Positions 1-8,177 of a DNA stretch of 64,000 nt are shown here, piece after piece. The translations under genes were made by a program, and so were the position numbers. The stretch comes from DASTCZ01 sp963704455 (lineage in GTDB: Bacteria; Acidobacteriota; Terriglobia; Acidiferrales; UBA7541). The stretch is from NCBI GenBank assembly GCA_963704455.1, contig OY969905.1, positions 1,054,001 through 1,118,000 on the forward strand, in the 5' to 3' direction. Position 1 is the first letter of the stretch; each line of letters starts with the position of its first letter. The notes under the pieces were generated by a model. The model was not told the DNA's origin and searched no databases. It saw only the letters and a list, made by a program, of their open reading frames with translations.

Positions 1-226
1 TCATCGGAATCAGCGCCCACAAGAGCGCATAGCCGTATTTCGCGCCTGCGCTGGAATAAACGCCAATACCGCCGGCGTCGTTATCCACGTTCGAGGTGAT
101 CACGCCGGGACCGAATACCAGGAGCAGGAGAAGAATTCGGCGCTTAAGTACACGCGAACGCCGATACCACACGTTTCTGCTGCTGCTCCAGGCTTCCATC
201 CGCGATTTGAGTTTGACCCAGTCCAT
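1..226 (-). CDS. Nramp-family divalent metal transporter, N-terminal part (cut by window edge)
   Basis: Reading the minus strand from the ATG at 226 gives 75 codons of an open frame that runs off the window. After about 35 basic, polar residues it enters a hydrophobic helix followed by GPGVITSNVDNDAGGIG and a second helix. This is the layout of the first transmembrane helix of Nramp transporters, but the canonical DPGN metal-binding motif is replaced by NDAGG. A good ribosome site (GGGAAGAG) lies 6-8 bases before the ATG. The gene starts 15 bases after the stop of the MgtE-N/CBS gene, so the two are probably co-transcribed. Inference: a divalent cation (Mn, Mg or similar) importer of a divergent Nramp clade. 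The ion cannot be decided from this fragment. Confidence 0.8.
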   Translation of the reverse strand, partial: MDWVKLKSRMEAWSSSRNVWYRRSRVLKRRILLLLLVFGPGVITSNVDNDAGGIGVYSSAGAKYGYALLWALIPM

Positions 227-241
227 CGTTCTCTTCCCGTC

Positions 242-1483
242 CTATCCCTTTGCGACCAAGCGCGTCACCACGTCGTCAACGGTGATGGCCCCTATTGCGA
301 CGCCGTCATCGTCCACGACGGCGAGGATGCGCAGGTTGTACTTGTCGAATAATTCGAAAACTTCTTTTTCATTTTCATCGGGCTTGATGTAAACAGCGGG
401 CTCCGACCTTAACGTCGCCATAGGCTGCCCGGCTTGCGCCAGCAAGAGCCGGCCCATGACCACGACACCGGAAAACTTTCCATCTGCGTCCACGAGGAAC
501 ACGGCATCGAGTTGCTCCGCGTCCACATCATTCGAGTGGATCCAATCAATCACTTCTTCGCGCGAAGCCGATTCACCAACGGAAACAAAATGCGTGTTCA
601 TCATGCCGCCTGCGGAGTGCTTGTCGAACTTAAGCAATTCGCGGACGTCGCGCGCCCCTTCGTGCGGCATCTCCGCAAGAAGCTCCTTAGAGGTTTCCGG
701 CGGCAGGTCGGCGAGCAGGTCCGCGGCCTGGTCCGGTTGCATCTCTTCGATGATGTCGGCGGCCTTTTCGGGGTCAAGTCTTTCTACGATTTGACCGCGA
801 AGCCGGTGGTCAAGCTCGGCGAGTGTCTCGGCGGCAGTCTCATCGTCCAACGAATCAACGATGGACTGGCGCTCCTCGGTTGATAGATCTTCCAAAATGT
901 CCGCGAGATCGGCAGGGTGAATGTTTGCCAGTTTCTGATGCGAAACGCGCAACTTTATGCGACGTAGGGGGTCCGGCTCGATGAGGTTGACAAATTCCCA
1001 GCGAATGGCGCGTCCGGGCAATTTGGCTTGAATCCGCCGGATCATCGAGGGAGATACTACCCCCTGCAATAGCCGGCCAACTGCGCCCGTCAAGCCGACA
1101 TCTGCCAGTCTGACTCGGAGCTCGACGCAGCCGTTCGTGTGGTGCTCGGTCATATCCAGATCGTTGACGCGGACGACCTTGCGCCCGTTGGTGTCAATTA
1201 TCTGCTGGTCGAGAAGGTCTTTCTGGACGGCGAGCCATGCTTCATTCGGATGATATTCCTCGAGCGCTTTTTCGCCGACGTTGAGCCGAACGCTTCCGGG
1301 AGCGACGGATGCAATCTGGTCGTATCGTGCGAGAAGTGGCTGGTACTTTCCGCGGCCGAGCAGATAATGAGCGACGCGATTCGACTGGTCCGCGGGCTCA
1401 ATGAAGAGCTCACGCACGCGGCCCACGAAATTCCCCTGCGCATCGTAGGCTTCCGCTCCGAGCAATTCTGTTGCGTGAAGCAT
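242..1483 (-). CDS. PRC-barrel/MgtE N-domain/CBS-domain protein without a membrane pore
   Basis: 413 residues. Residues about 1-80 and 95-180 look like PRC-barrel-type beta domains. Residues about 185-285 form the helical MgtE N-domain, with the repeated pattern HPADLADILEDL, ERLDPEKAADIIEEM and DQAADLLADLP. Residues about 290-413 hold two CBS domains. MgtE channels carry these cytosolic Mg-sensing modules followed by five membrane helices; here the protein ends after the second CBS domain and no membrane segment is present. It is followed 15 bases downstream by an Nramp transporter gene. Inference: a cytosolic cation- or nucleotide-sensing regulatory partner of that transporter. Start ATG 1483. 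It is preceded by a structured leader with an intrinsic terminator. Confidence 0.85.
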   Translation of the reverse strand: MLHATELLGAEAYDAQGNFVGRVRELFIEPADQSNRVAHYLLGRGKYQPLLARYDQIASVAPGSVRLNVGEKALEEYHPNEAWLAVQKDLLDQQIIDTNGRKVVRVNDLDMTEHHTNGCVELRVRLADVGLTGAVGRLLQGVVSPSMIRRIQAKLPGRAIRWEFVNLIEPDPLRRIKLRVSHQKLANIHPADLADILEDLSTEERQSIVDSLDDETAAETLAELDHRLRGQIVERLDPEKAADIIEEMQPDQAADLLADLPPETSKELLAEMPHEGARDVRELLKFDKHSAGGMMNTHFVSVGESASREEVIDWIHSNDVDAEQLDAVFLVDADGKFSGVVVMGRLLLAQAGQPMATLRSEPAVYIKPDENEKEVFELFDKYNLRILAVVDDDGVAIGAITVDDVVTRLVAKG

Positions 1484-1583
1484 GGCGCACCTCCCTTCCC
1501 GCGCTTTCGTCCCGAAATTGTTGGGATTGCTCCCGGAAATTCTCCGGGAACTTCGCGCGCAAATAATTTATGACTCCGCGCAC

Positions 1584-1621
1584 AAAAAAACCCGCGGCCG
1601 GGATACGAACCGGGCCGCGGG
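1584..1621 (-). terminator. Strong intrinsic terminator upstream of the MgtE-N/Nramp operon
   Basis: On the minus strand a GC-rich stem (CCCGCGGCC pairing with GGCCGCGGG, 1591-1599 with 1613-1621, extended inward by further G-C pairs) is followed at once by seven U (A-run 1584-1590 on the plus strand). It lies about 100 bases before the start codon of the operon it faces. It therefore either ends a short independent RNA or acts as an attenuator for the downstream genes. Confidence 0.8.
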
Positions 1622-1795
1622 TGGAATTGTTCCCCGCTCGTGCGGCCTCTACTCGGGTCGTACTCCCGCAAAGCCGGGTGGCCCTGGACGAAACAGTTCA
1701 TGGCCCGGGGCTTCGGCTTGGCCGAGGATCAAAACAAACGAGTCGGCTAACGACTGGAAGGCACACCTTCCTCCCAACATACGCAGTGGGGGTTC
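1622..1795 (-). ncRNA. Putative structured leader RNA or small RNA ahead of the MgtE-N/Nramp operon
   Basis: The minus strand before the terminator can form several short perfect hairpins in series: GGAAGG/CCTTCC around a 4-base loop, GTCG/CGAC, TCGGC/GCCGA, and GGAA/TTCC just before the terminator. There is no convincing reading frame. Leader plus terminator directly upstream of metal-transport genes is the layout of a transcription-attenuating riboswitch. However, I could not match it to the conserved cores of the Mg (M-box), Mn (yybP-ykoY) or NiCo riboswitches as I remember them. It could equally be an independent small RNA. Confidence 0.4.
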
Positions 1796-2019
1796 CAGTT
1801 CCTCAGTGTGGCTCATTCAAGCAAACCATCCTCGGTTTCGTTGTTAAATGCAGATGAAGAATTTGTCAAGCAAAGAATGCGTTTAATCGCGTCGCCGGAG
1901 ATTCCGGAGTATTTGTGATTTGAAACATTCTGTGCACTTTCCGGTGGACAGACAATCTTCTGGCGCGCCAAATTGAACCCGGCGGAGATTCTTGCACCTA
2001 TTATGGCTCCCTCCTGAGA
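1796..2019. other. Divergent intergenic region
   Basis: Between the start of the minus-strand leader and the start of the first membrane protein gene. No reading frame worth calling and no obvious repeats. It must hold the two divergent promoters, but I cannot assign hexamers with confidence. Confidence 0.4.
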
Positions 2020-3717
2020 ATGCTAGCTTCCTGGCAGACATTGTACCGGGGCTATGGAGATTGGCTGGTCCTTGCGATCGCCCTGGTCATCGCGTGGTTC
2101 TGGCCGATGCTGGGGGACCGTCAGTTTCGTAGAATCGAAGATTGGTCGGCTCGCTTTTCGGCCCGGCGTGGTCTTGCCATACTGTCGATCGCGCTGACCA
2201 CAATTCTCACGCGGGGCATTCTTTTGTGGATCCTCCCCGTGCGTCCACCTGGCACCCATGACGAATTCAGTTATCTGCTCGCCGCGGACACGTTTACGCA
2301 CGGGCGCCTCGCGAATCCACCACACCTAATGTGGATCTTCTTCGACACCTTCCACGTCCTTCAGCACCCGACCTATGCCTCGATGTATCCACCGGGGCAA
2401 GGGGCCGTTCTGGCGCTGGGTACGTTGCTGGGACACCCATGGATCGGCGTGTTGCTTAGCATGGGCATTATGTTCGGAGCGCTCCTGTGGATGCTTCAAG
2501 GCTGGTTCCCTTCAAGGTGGGCTGTTCTGGGCTCGACACTTGCGTTGCTTCAATTTGGAATTTTCAGCTACTGGATGAATAGCTACTGGGGTGGAGCGCT
2601 TGCAGCGATTGGCGGCGCGCTCGTAATCGGCGCCTTTCCGCGCGTCCTTCGCGGGCAGCGTCCTCGGGATGCGCTGCTGCTCGGGCTGGGAGCGGGAATC
2701 CTGGCCAACACCCGGCCATTTGAAGGTCTAGTTTTATGCATTCCTGTCGCGGGGGCGATTGTGTGGTGGTTATGCAGCCACCGCAGCCCCGGCTGGCGGA
2801 TAACCATGCCACGCGTCGTCGTCCCGATTGGCTCTATGATTCTGATAACGCTCGCGTTTATTTTGTTTTACAACTGGCGAGTCACACAGAACCCTTTTGT
2901 CTTTCCTCACACTCTTGATGACCAAATCCACTTGAGCGTATCGAGCTTCGTGTGGCCCGAGCCAAAGCCTCCCATGCAGTATCTGAATCATCAGTTCGAC
3001 GTCTTTTATAACCACTGGACTCGCAATCAATATATGCACACCTGGGCGGACTTCAAGCGGATCTCGTGGAAAAAAGTGGTTTATTTTCAGGAATTTTTCC
3101 TTGGAGCGGCGCTGATCATTCCTTTCCTCACGCTGCCGTGGGTGTTTTTCGACCGCCGCATGAGGCTCATTGTTGTGCAATGCGCTTTTTGCTCTGTGGC
3201 GATGCTTGCAGTGGCTTGGTTTAATCCTCACTATGCGGCCCCTGCAGTGTCTGTGTTTCTTTGTCTCCTGGTTCAGATGTTTCGGCATCTGCGACGGTGG
3301 AAGGTTCACACCCGTCCGGTGGGGATTGGCCTCACCCGAGCCATTGTTCTGTTTGTTGCGGCGGCGATTCCGATTGGCGTCTATCACGCAGCAATAGATC
3401 CGCATACTTATTACGGTTTGCAATGGGGAGATCCGAACTGGCAACGAGCAGAAATCGCCGCACAACTGGAAGCGATGCCCGGACAACAATTAGTCATCGT
3501 TCGTTACTCCCAAACTCACCACAACATCCTTAGTGAGTGGGTCTATAATGCGGCTGACATTGACCACGCGAAAGTGGTGTGGGCGCGAGAAATGCCTGGC
3601 GTGGACATCACTCCTCTCCTCAAGTATTTTGAGGGCCGCAAGGTGTGGTTGGTGGAACCAGATAAATCCCCATCACACCTAATTCCGTTTTCTTCTGAAA
3701 GCCCGGCTGTACCCTAG
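2020..3717 (+). CDS. Polytopic membrane protein, GT39/ArnT-like glycosyltransferase fold (copy 1)
   Basis: 565 residues with about ten hydrophobic helices. After the first two helices comes HDEFSYLLAAD (residues 80-90), an acidic pair in the first large extracytoplasmic loop. In GT39/GT83 (PMT, ArnT) glycosyltransferases this position carries the catalytic or lipid-phosphate-binding Asp/Glu. A conserved MYPPGQGAVLA follows at about 122-132, and a soluble C-terminal tail begins near residue 470. These enzymes move a sugar from a polyprenyl-phosphate donor to an outside acceptor. The next gene is a close paralog in the same orientation. Substrate unknown. Start: ATG 2020. Confidence 0.7.
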   Translation: MLASWQTLYRGYGDWLVLAIALVIAWFWPMLGDRQFRRIEDWSARFSARRGLAILSIALTTILTRGILLWILPVRPPGTHDEFSYLLAADTFTHGRLANPPHLMWIFFDTFHVLQHPTYASMYPPGQGAVLALGTLLGHPWIGVLLSMGIMFGALLWMLQGWFPSRWAVLGSTLALLQFGIFSYWMNSYWGGALAAIGGALVIGAFPRVLRGQRPRDALLLGLGAGILANTRPFEGLVLCIPVAGAIVWWLCSHRSPGWRITMPRVVVPIGSMILITLAFILFYNWRVTQNPFVFPHTLDDQIHLSVSSFVWPEPKPPMQYLNHQFDVFYNHWTRNQYMHTWADFKRISWKKVVYFQEFFLGAALIIPFLTLPWVFFDRRMRLIVVQCAFCSVAMLAVAWFNPHYAAPAVSVFLCLLVQMFRHLRRWKVHTRPVGIGLTRAIVLFVAAAIPIGVYHAAIDPHTYYGLQWGDPNWQRAEIAAQLEAMPGQQLVIVRYSQTHHNILSEWVYNAADIDHAKVVWAREMPGVDITPLLKYFEGRKVWLVEPDKSPSHLIPFSSESPAVP

Positions 3718-3890
3718 GAAACAGATGTTTTAGGGTCTCTTGTGCAATAAGCCTCAAAAGCCGTCCCGTCACCTTCCTTAAAGTAAACGTATGGCTTATG
3801 AAAACGGGTTCGTAGTAGTCACTAGACAATTGAGCTATTCGCCCGATAAGTTGAAATTGCGCGACAGAGTGTCCGCAATGAGGTCCTTTC

Positions 3891-5603
3891 GTGTTGGCCT
3901 TCGCTTGGAAAATTGTCTATGTGTATGCCGATTGGCTGGCCCTTGCGCCCCTGCTCATCGTTGCGTGGAAATTTCCGCTGGTCGGCGATCTTATGTTCAG
4001 TCGTATCGAAAGGGCTGGGGCGCGGCTTGCCAATCGCAAATGGCTCGCAATCCTGGTGATTGCCCTCACGCCTATTACACTGCGGCTGAGTTTGCTCCCC
4101 ATTTCTCCGGTGCGGCCACCGGGGGTTGCCGACGAATTTAGTTATCTTCTCGCGGCAGACACTTTTGTACATGGACGCCTGTCAAATCCACCGCACCCGA
4201 TGTGGAAATTCTTTGAAACCTTTTATGTCCTTCAGCACCCAACATACGCCTCCATGTACCCTCCGGCTCAGGGCGCGGTCCTGGCTGTTGGGCAATTGCT
4301 GGGTCATCCTTGGGTCGGTGTATTGCTCAGCGCCGGAGTTATGTTCGGGACGCTTTTATGGATGCTTCAGGGATGGTTTCCACCTAAATGGGCGTTACTT
4401 GGGGCAACGCTGGCTGTCCTAAAGTTCGGAATTTTCAGCTACTGGACGAACAGCTACTGGGGTGGCGCCGTCGCTGCAACTGGTGGCGCCCTCGTGATGG
4501 GCGCACTGCCGCGCATTCTGAAGATGCAGAAGGCAGCGCACGCATTTCTGATGGGGCTTGGAGCGGGAATACTTGCGAACACCCGGCCGTTCGAAGGCTT
4601 AGTTTTGTGTTTGCCGGTGGCTGTCGTAGTTGCGTGGTGGCTTCTGAGCCATCGAAGCCCTGGATGGCGCGTAACACTGCCGCGAGTCGTCTTGCCAATC
4701 GCGGGTATTTTGTTTCTCACGGCTACTTTCATGGGTTACTACAACTGGCGCGTCACGGGAGATCCATTGCTGCTACCTCACACCCTCCATGACAGCCAGA
4801 CCGAAAGTGTATCGAGCTTCATTTGGCGGTCCCCAACAACTCCGGTTCATTTCGATATCCACGAATTGGATATCGCCTACAATCATTGGAACCGCAACTA
4901 TTACCTCCATACCTGGCAGGACTTCAAGCGCATCTCGAACAAAAAACTCCACCAAGCTGCGGACTTCTTTCTGGGCCCCGGGCTGCTTGTGCCGTTCATC
5001 ACGGTTCCGCTGGTGTTGTGTAGTCGCAAGATGCATTTCCTTGTGTTGCAACTTGCCTTATTTGCCGTCGGCACTTTGGTTGTGGTCTGGTTCCATCCGC
5101 ATTACATGGCGCCCGCCATTGCCACTTTGTTCGCTCTTGTCACTCAGATGTTCAGATACCTGCGTTTGTGGAATTACAAAGCACGCCCCGTGGGAATCGG
5201 CATTTCTCGGGCGTTGGTCATCTTCCTCATAGCCACTTTCCCCTTCTTCGCCATCGCGATTGCCAGAGACCACGACACGATTTGGGGAATAGAGTGGGGG
5301 CAAAGCATTTGGCCGCGGGAACAAATTGAACGTGAACTCAATCAAATGACCGAGCGAGCTCTGGTTATCGTAGATTATTCACCCACCCGCCATAATGTGA
5401 GCCTTGAATGGGTCTACAACGCTGCCGACATTGATAATGCGAAGGTGGTTTGGGCGCGTGGAATACCTGGAGCCGATATGCGCCCTCTCCTCAATTACTT
5501 TAAGGACCGAAAAGTTTGGCTCGTCGAACCCGACAGGATTCCCATCGTATTCAAAGAATATCCGCTCGACGGGAAGTTAAGTGAAAAAAGTGGTCATCCA
5601 TGA
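3891..5603 (+). CDS. Polytopic membrane protein, GT39/ArnT-like (copy 2, tandem paralog)
   Basis: 570 residues, collinear with the preceding gene along its whole length. It has the same DEFSYLLAADTF block at residues 81-92, the same HPTYASMYPP block, the same NTRPFEGLVLC segment and the same C-terminal EWVYNAADID motif. The GTG at 3891 is chosen because it gives an N-terminus that aligns with copy 1 (MLAFAWKIVY against MLASWQTLYR); the ATG at 3878 is out of frame. Divergence is spread evenly, so the duplication is old. Predicted role as for copy 1: a polyprenyl-phosphate-sugar-dependent transferase in the membrane. The two may differ in acceptor or donor. Confidence 0.7.
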   Translation: MLAFAWKIVYVYADWLALAPLLIVAWKFPLVGDLMFSRIERAGARLANRKWLAILVIALTPITLRLSLLPISPVRPPGVADEFSYLLAADTFVHGRLSNPPHPMWKFFETFYVLQHPTYASMYPPAQGAVLAVGQLLGHPWVGVLLSAGVMFGTLLWMLQGWFPPKWALLGATLAVLKFGIFSYWTNSYWGGAVAATGGALVMGALPRILKMQKAAHAFLMGLGAGILANTRPFEGLVLCLPVAVVVAWWLLSHRSPGWRVTLPRVVLPIAGILFLTATFMGYYNWRVTGDPLLLPHTLHDSQTESVSSFIWRSPTTPVHFDIHELDIAYNHWNRNYYLHTWQDFKRISNKKLHQAADFFLGPGLLVPFITVPLVLCSRKMHFLVLQLALFAVGTLVVVWFHPHYMAPAIATLFALVTQMFRYLRLWNYKARPVGIGISRALVIFLIATFPFFAIAIARDHDTIWGIEWGQSIWPREQIERELNQMTERALVIVDYSPTRHNVSLEWVYNAADIDNAKVVWARGIPGADMRPLLNYFKDRKVWLVEPDRIPIVFKEYPLDGKLSEKSGHP

Positions 5604-5717
5604 TCCCTTAAAGCAGACCTGCGCTCGGATCCAGTTTCCCTTCACGGCACATGTTGATTCAAGCTTTCAATATTTATGCAGAGAGCGTGCTAGCCTGAAT
5701 TCCTAGAGTATGACGAA

Positions 5718-6644
5718 GTGAAACAAGTTCTCACACCAACGACTGTTGGCGCCTCAGCCGTCAAGGAGTACCAGGAACGTGGGTACATCCTGCTCGAGGA
5801 CGCCGTGGATCCGGCACTAATCAGTTCTGCTCTGGAAAATCTTCGTAGACAGCGGGAAACAGGCTCGCTCGCCCAGAACGATCGGTACAACCGCGCGGGC
5901 AAGGTGGATTTCAGCAAGACCGCCAACTTGGTTAAGACAAACGAAGCGTTCCGAATGCTGGCTTCCGAGCCAAGAGTCGTAAAAGCCGTGGAGACTCTTC
6001 TTGGACAACGTGCTTTGATTTTTAGGGATGTGCTTGTAAACAAGCCGGCCCGTACCGGGGCCTCTTTGGATTATCACCAAGACTCTGCCTACTGGGATGT
6101 CGAGCCGAGGGCCTTGATCTCCGCTTGGTTCACTTTTCGGGATGTCGGGCCTGACGACGGATGTCTCCGTGTGATCAGCGGGAGTCAAACACGCGACTAT
6201 CCTCACGATATTCTCGTCGGTAAGAATCGCGCGCTACCTCGCTGGATGACCTCGGGGCTGCGCCGCCTGGCGACACTCTCCGGAACAGGAGACAGCGATG
6301 CTTCAGGTTTCTCCGCGTTCCGCCGATTGAAAAACAAAGCGCTGGGCAGTTTTACCCGCCGGGCAAGTTTCATCGGAAAATTGCAGGACCTCCATGCGCG
6401 AGTTCCGCTGGATGAAAAGAGTCGATCAATCGAACTACCAGTTCGCGAGGGCTCTGTTCTCCTGTTCCACAGCCAACTTCTTCATGCCAGCAATCCAAAC
6501 ACAAGCGAAAAGGATCGGCCGGCCTACATCGTCAGTTACATGGGGTCGGAATACACTTTCTGCGGCGTGGGTGAGCCTGAGTTCTTGGTCGCCGCAGAGC
6601 GTGACCGCAAGGTCTTTCAGAAGGTCCGCGTTGTCAAGCACTGA
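5718..6644 (+). CDS. Phytanoyl-CoA dioxygenase (PhyH) family protein
   Basis: 308 residues. The Fe(II)/2-oxoglutarate dioxygenase facial triad is visible: an HxD pair in DYHQDSAYWD near residue 118 and the distal His in FHSQLLHASNPN near residue 255. The start is a GTG (5718), because the ATG just upstream (5710) opens only a three-codon frame. The family hydroxylates lipids and small secondary metabolites in the cytoplasm. Neighbouring methyltransferases and glycosyltransferases suggest tailoring of a lipid, glycan or metabolite. The exact substrate cannot be inferred. Confidence 0.8.
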   Translation: MKQVLTPTTVGASAVKEYQERGYILLEDAVDPALISSALENLRRQRETGSLAQNDRYNRAGKVDFSKTANLVKTNEAFRMLASEPRVVKAVETLLGQRALIFRDVLVNKPARTGASLDYHQDSAYWDVEPRALISAWFTFRDVGPDDGCLRVISGSQTRDYPHDILVGKNRALPRWMTSGLRRLATLSGTGDSDASGFSAFRRLKNKALGSFTRRASFIGKLQDLHARVPLDEKSRSIELPVREGSVLLFHSQLLHASNPNTSEKDRPAYIVSYMGSEYTFCGVGEPEFLVAAERDRKVFQKVRVVKH

Positions 6645-7617
6645 ACAAATTTCTAACCAAAAGCGCTGGCTCGCAGGCAAACCCCTTATTCTCACGCACC
6701 CGGTCGAGCCATGCCTCGGAAAGCCCGGCGCCGGATCAACCGTGTTCGCCACGGGCTACGACTTCGAATACGCGACTTGCTCGAATCAATTTGAAATTCG
6801 ACGGGCAAATGACTGCCCGTTGCTCTTTGTCTTTCCGCAACCGGCCGCCGAGGCATTGCCTGTAATCTATCCGAAAGACTACATCCCATTCCGGTTCAAC
6901 GAACTCAACGGGGTTGTTCGTTGGGCGCGCGACTTCATTCAGCGGGGAAAGGCGCGCGCGCTCAACCGCCTCGCCGAAAATACGGGAAAAATCCTCGATG
7001 TTGGCACAGGCTCCGGGATGCTCCTCCGTCTGCTAGCCCGTGTCCGCGGGGATCGCAGCAATCTTTGGGCAAATGATTTCTCGGAAGGAATTATCGCCCC
7101 TCTGGTTCAAGAGGGGTTTCCCGCACTGGTTGGTCCAGCCGAATCACTGGAAACACCAGAACGCTTCCGTGTGATTTGCTTGAACCAAGTCCTCGAACAC
7201 CTGCAGAATCCGGTCCGCGTTGTTGAACGCCTTGCGACAATGCTTGAGGATGGCGGTTATCTCTTTATCGAAACACCCAGTACGGACGGCCGAGACAGCC
7301 GGCTGTTTCAACGCCGCTATTGGGGCGGCTATCACATTCCCCGGCACTTCTGGCTATTCAACGAGGAGAGTCTCAGGCAACTGCTGGCAGGCACCGGTCT
7401 GGAGGTGGTGGAAGTCCGCTACCTTTGCAGCCCGGCGTTCTGGATTCAATCCCTGCACCACGCCTTGCTCGACAAAGGATGGACTACCCTATCTAAGTTC
7501 TTCTCCGTGAAGAATCCGCTCCTGTTGGCAGTTTTCACTGCACTGGACACGATTACGATATGGTTCGGCGGGAAAACCTCAAACATCCGAATCGTAGGCA
7601 GGAAGGTTTCCCGCTAG
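6631..7617 (+). CDS. Class I SAM-dependent methyltransferase
   Basis: About 328 residues. An N-terminal region ending in YPKDYIPF precedes the SAM-binding motif I (ILDVGTGSGMLL, near residue 121). The later LNQVLEHLQNP and GGYLFIETP segments are typical of methyltransferase_23-type enzymes, often found in glycan or natural-product clusters. The open frame extends upstream into the dioxygenase gene, but family similarity starts near SSTEQISNQK. The TTG at 6631, six bases behind AGAAGG, is the best start and overlaps the previous gene by 14 bases. Substrate unknown. Confidence 0.75.
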   Translation: MSSTEQISNQKRWLAGKPLILTHPVEPCLGKPGAGSTVFATGYDFEYATCSNQFEIRRANDCPLLFVFPQPAAEALPVIYPKDYIPFRFNELNGVVRWARDFIQRGKARALNRLAENTGKILDVGTGSGMLLRLLARVRGDRSNLWANDFSEGIIAPLVQEGFPALVGPAESLETPERFRVICLNQVLEHLQNPVRVVERLATMLEDGGYLFIETPSTDGRDSRLFQRRYWGGYHIPRHFWLFNEESLRQLLAGTGLEVVEVRYLCSPAFWIQSLHHALLDKGWTTLSKFFSVKNPLLLAVFTALDTITIWFGGKTSNIRIVGRKVSR

Positions 7618-7619
7618 AT

Positions 7620-8177
7620 TCATTGCTTGTAGGCAACCAGTAGGTTGTTCAACCCCAGCTCAAAACGCCGGTGAACGAAATTTTTGTATCCGATTTCGCG
7701 CAGCATCTGAAGAAGCCTGGGGAGTGGAATGCGTTCCTGATGCTCCTCACTTTCCATTTCGTTGCTCACGAAACGGAGGCTGTGCAGAATTCCGAGCAGG
7801 GGATCCACAAGACTCTGCGGCCACGTTATCACTAGCGACCCGCCAGGTGACAGAATCCGAAAAGTTTCCCGAAGCACGACCTCGGGTCCTTTCAGGTGCT
7901 CAAGCACGGCAAGCATCACAACGTGGTCGAACTCTCCCTCAGAAAAAGGAAGGCCGCCATAAATATCGGCTCGAATAACAGGCCAGGGCAGTTTATTTCC
8001 TTCTACCGCCTGATCGTCAATCCCGACTCCGCGGGCGATGCGCGTGCCCGCAAAAGTCAAGAACGCGGCATCCAGCCCACAACCTACATCACAAACTCTG
8101 GATTGTGGCTTGATGTAAGGAATCGCGGCCCGGAATCGGCAGCGCGCAATGAAACGGTCCAATCCTGTATAGGCCAT
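7620..8177 (-). CDS. Class I SAM-dependent methyltransferase (small)
   Basis: 185 residues. SAM motif I is VCDVGCGLDAAFL (residues 28-40), with an acidic post-I residue in GVGIDD, and VVMLAVLEHL and GGSLVITWP as the later motifs. It converges with the previous methyltransferase, with only two bases between the two stops. Its start lies directly against the stop of the upstream glycosyltransferase, so it is translated from the same minus-strand message. Probably modifies the product of that glycosyltransferase or an associated lipid; inference only. Confidence 0.75.
   Translation of the reverse strand: MAYTGLDRFIARCRFRAAIPYIKPQSRVCDVGCGLDAAFLTFAGTRIARGVGIDDQAVEGNKLPWPVIRADIYGGLPFSEGEFDHVVMLAVLEHLKGPEVVLRETFRILSPGGSLVITWPQSLVDPLLGILHSLRFVSNEMESEEHQERIPLPRLLQMLREIGYKNFVHRRFELGLNNLLVAYKQ

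Noticed and set aside
1591..1621. Apparent tRNA T-arm (GGTTCGTATCC on the minus strand)
   Set aside because: The loop lacks the invariant A58, no acceptor or anticodon arm can be built, and the stem is followed by a U-run: it is a terminator.
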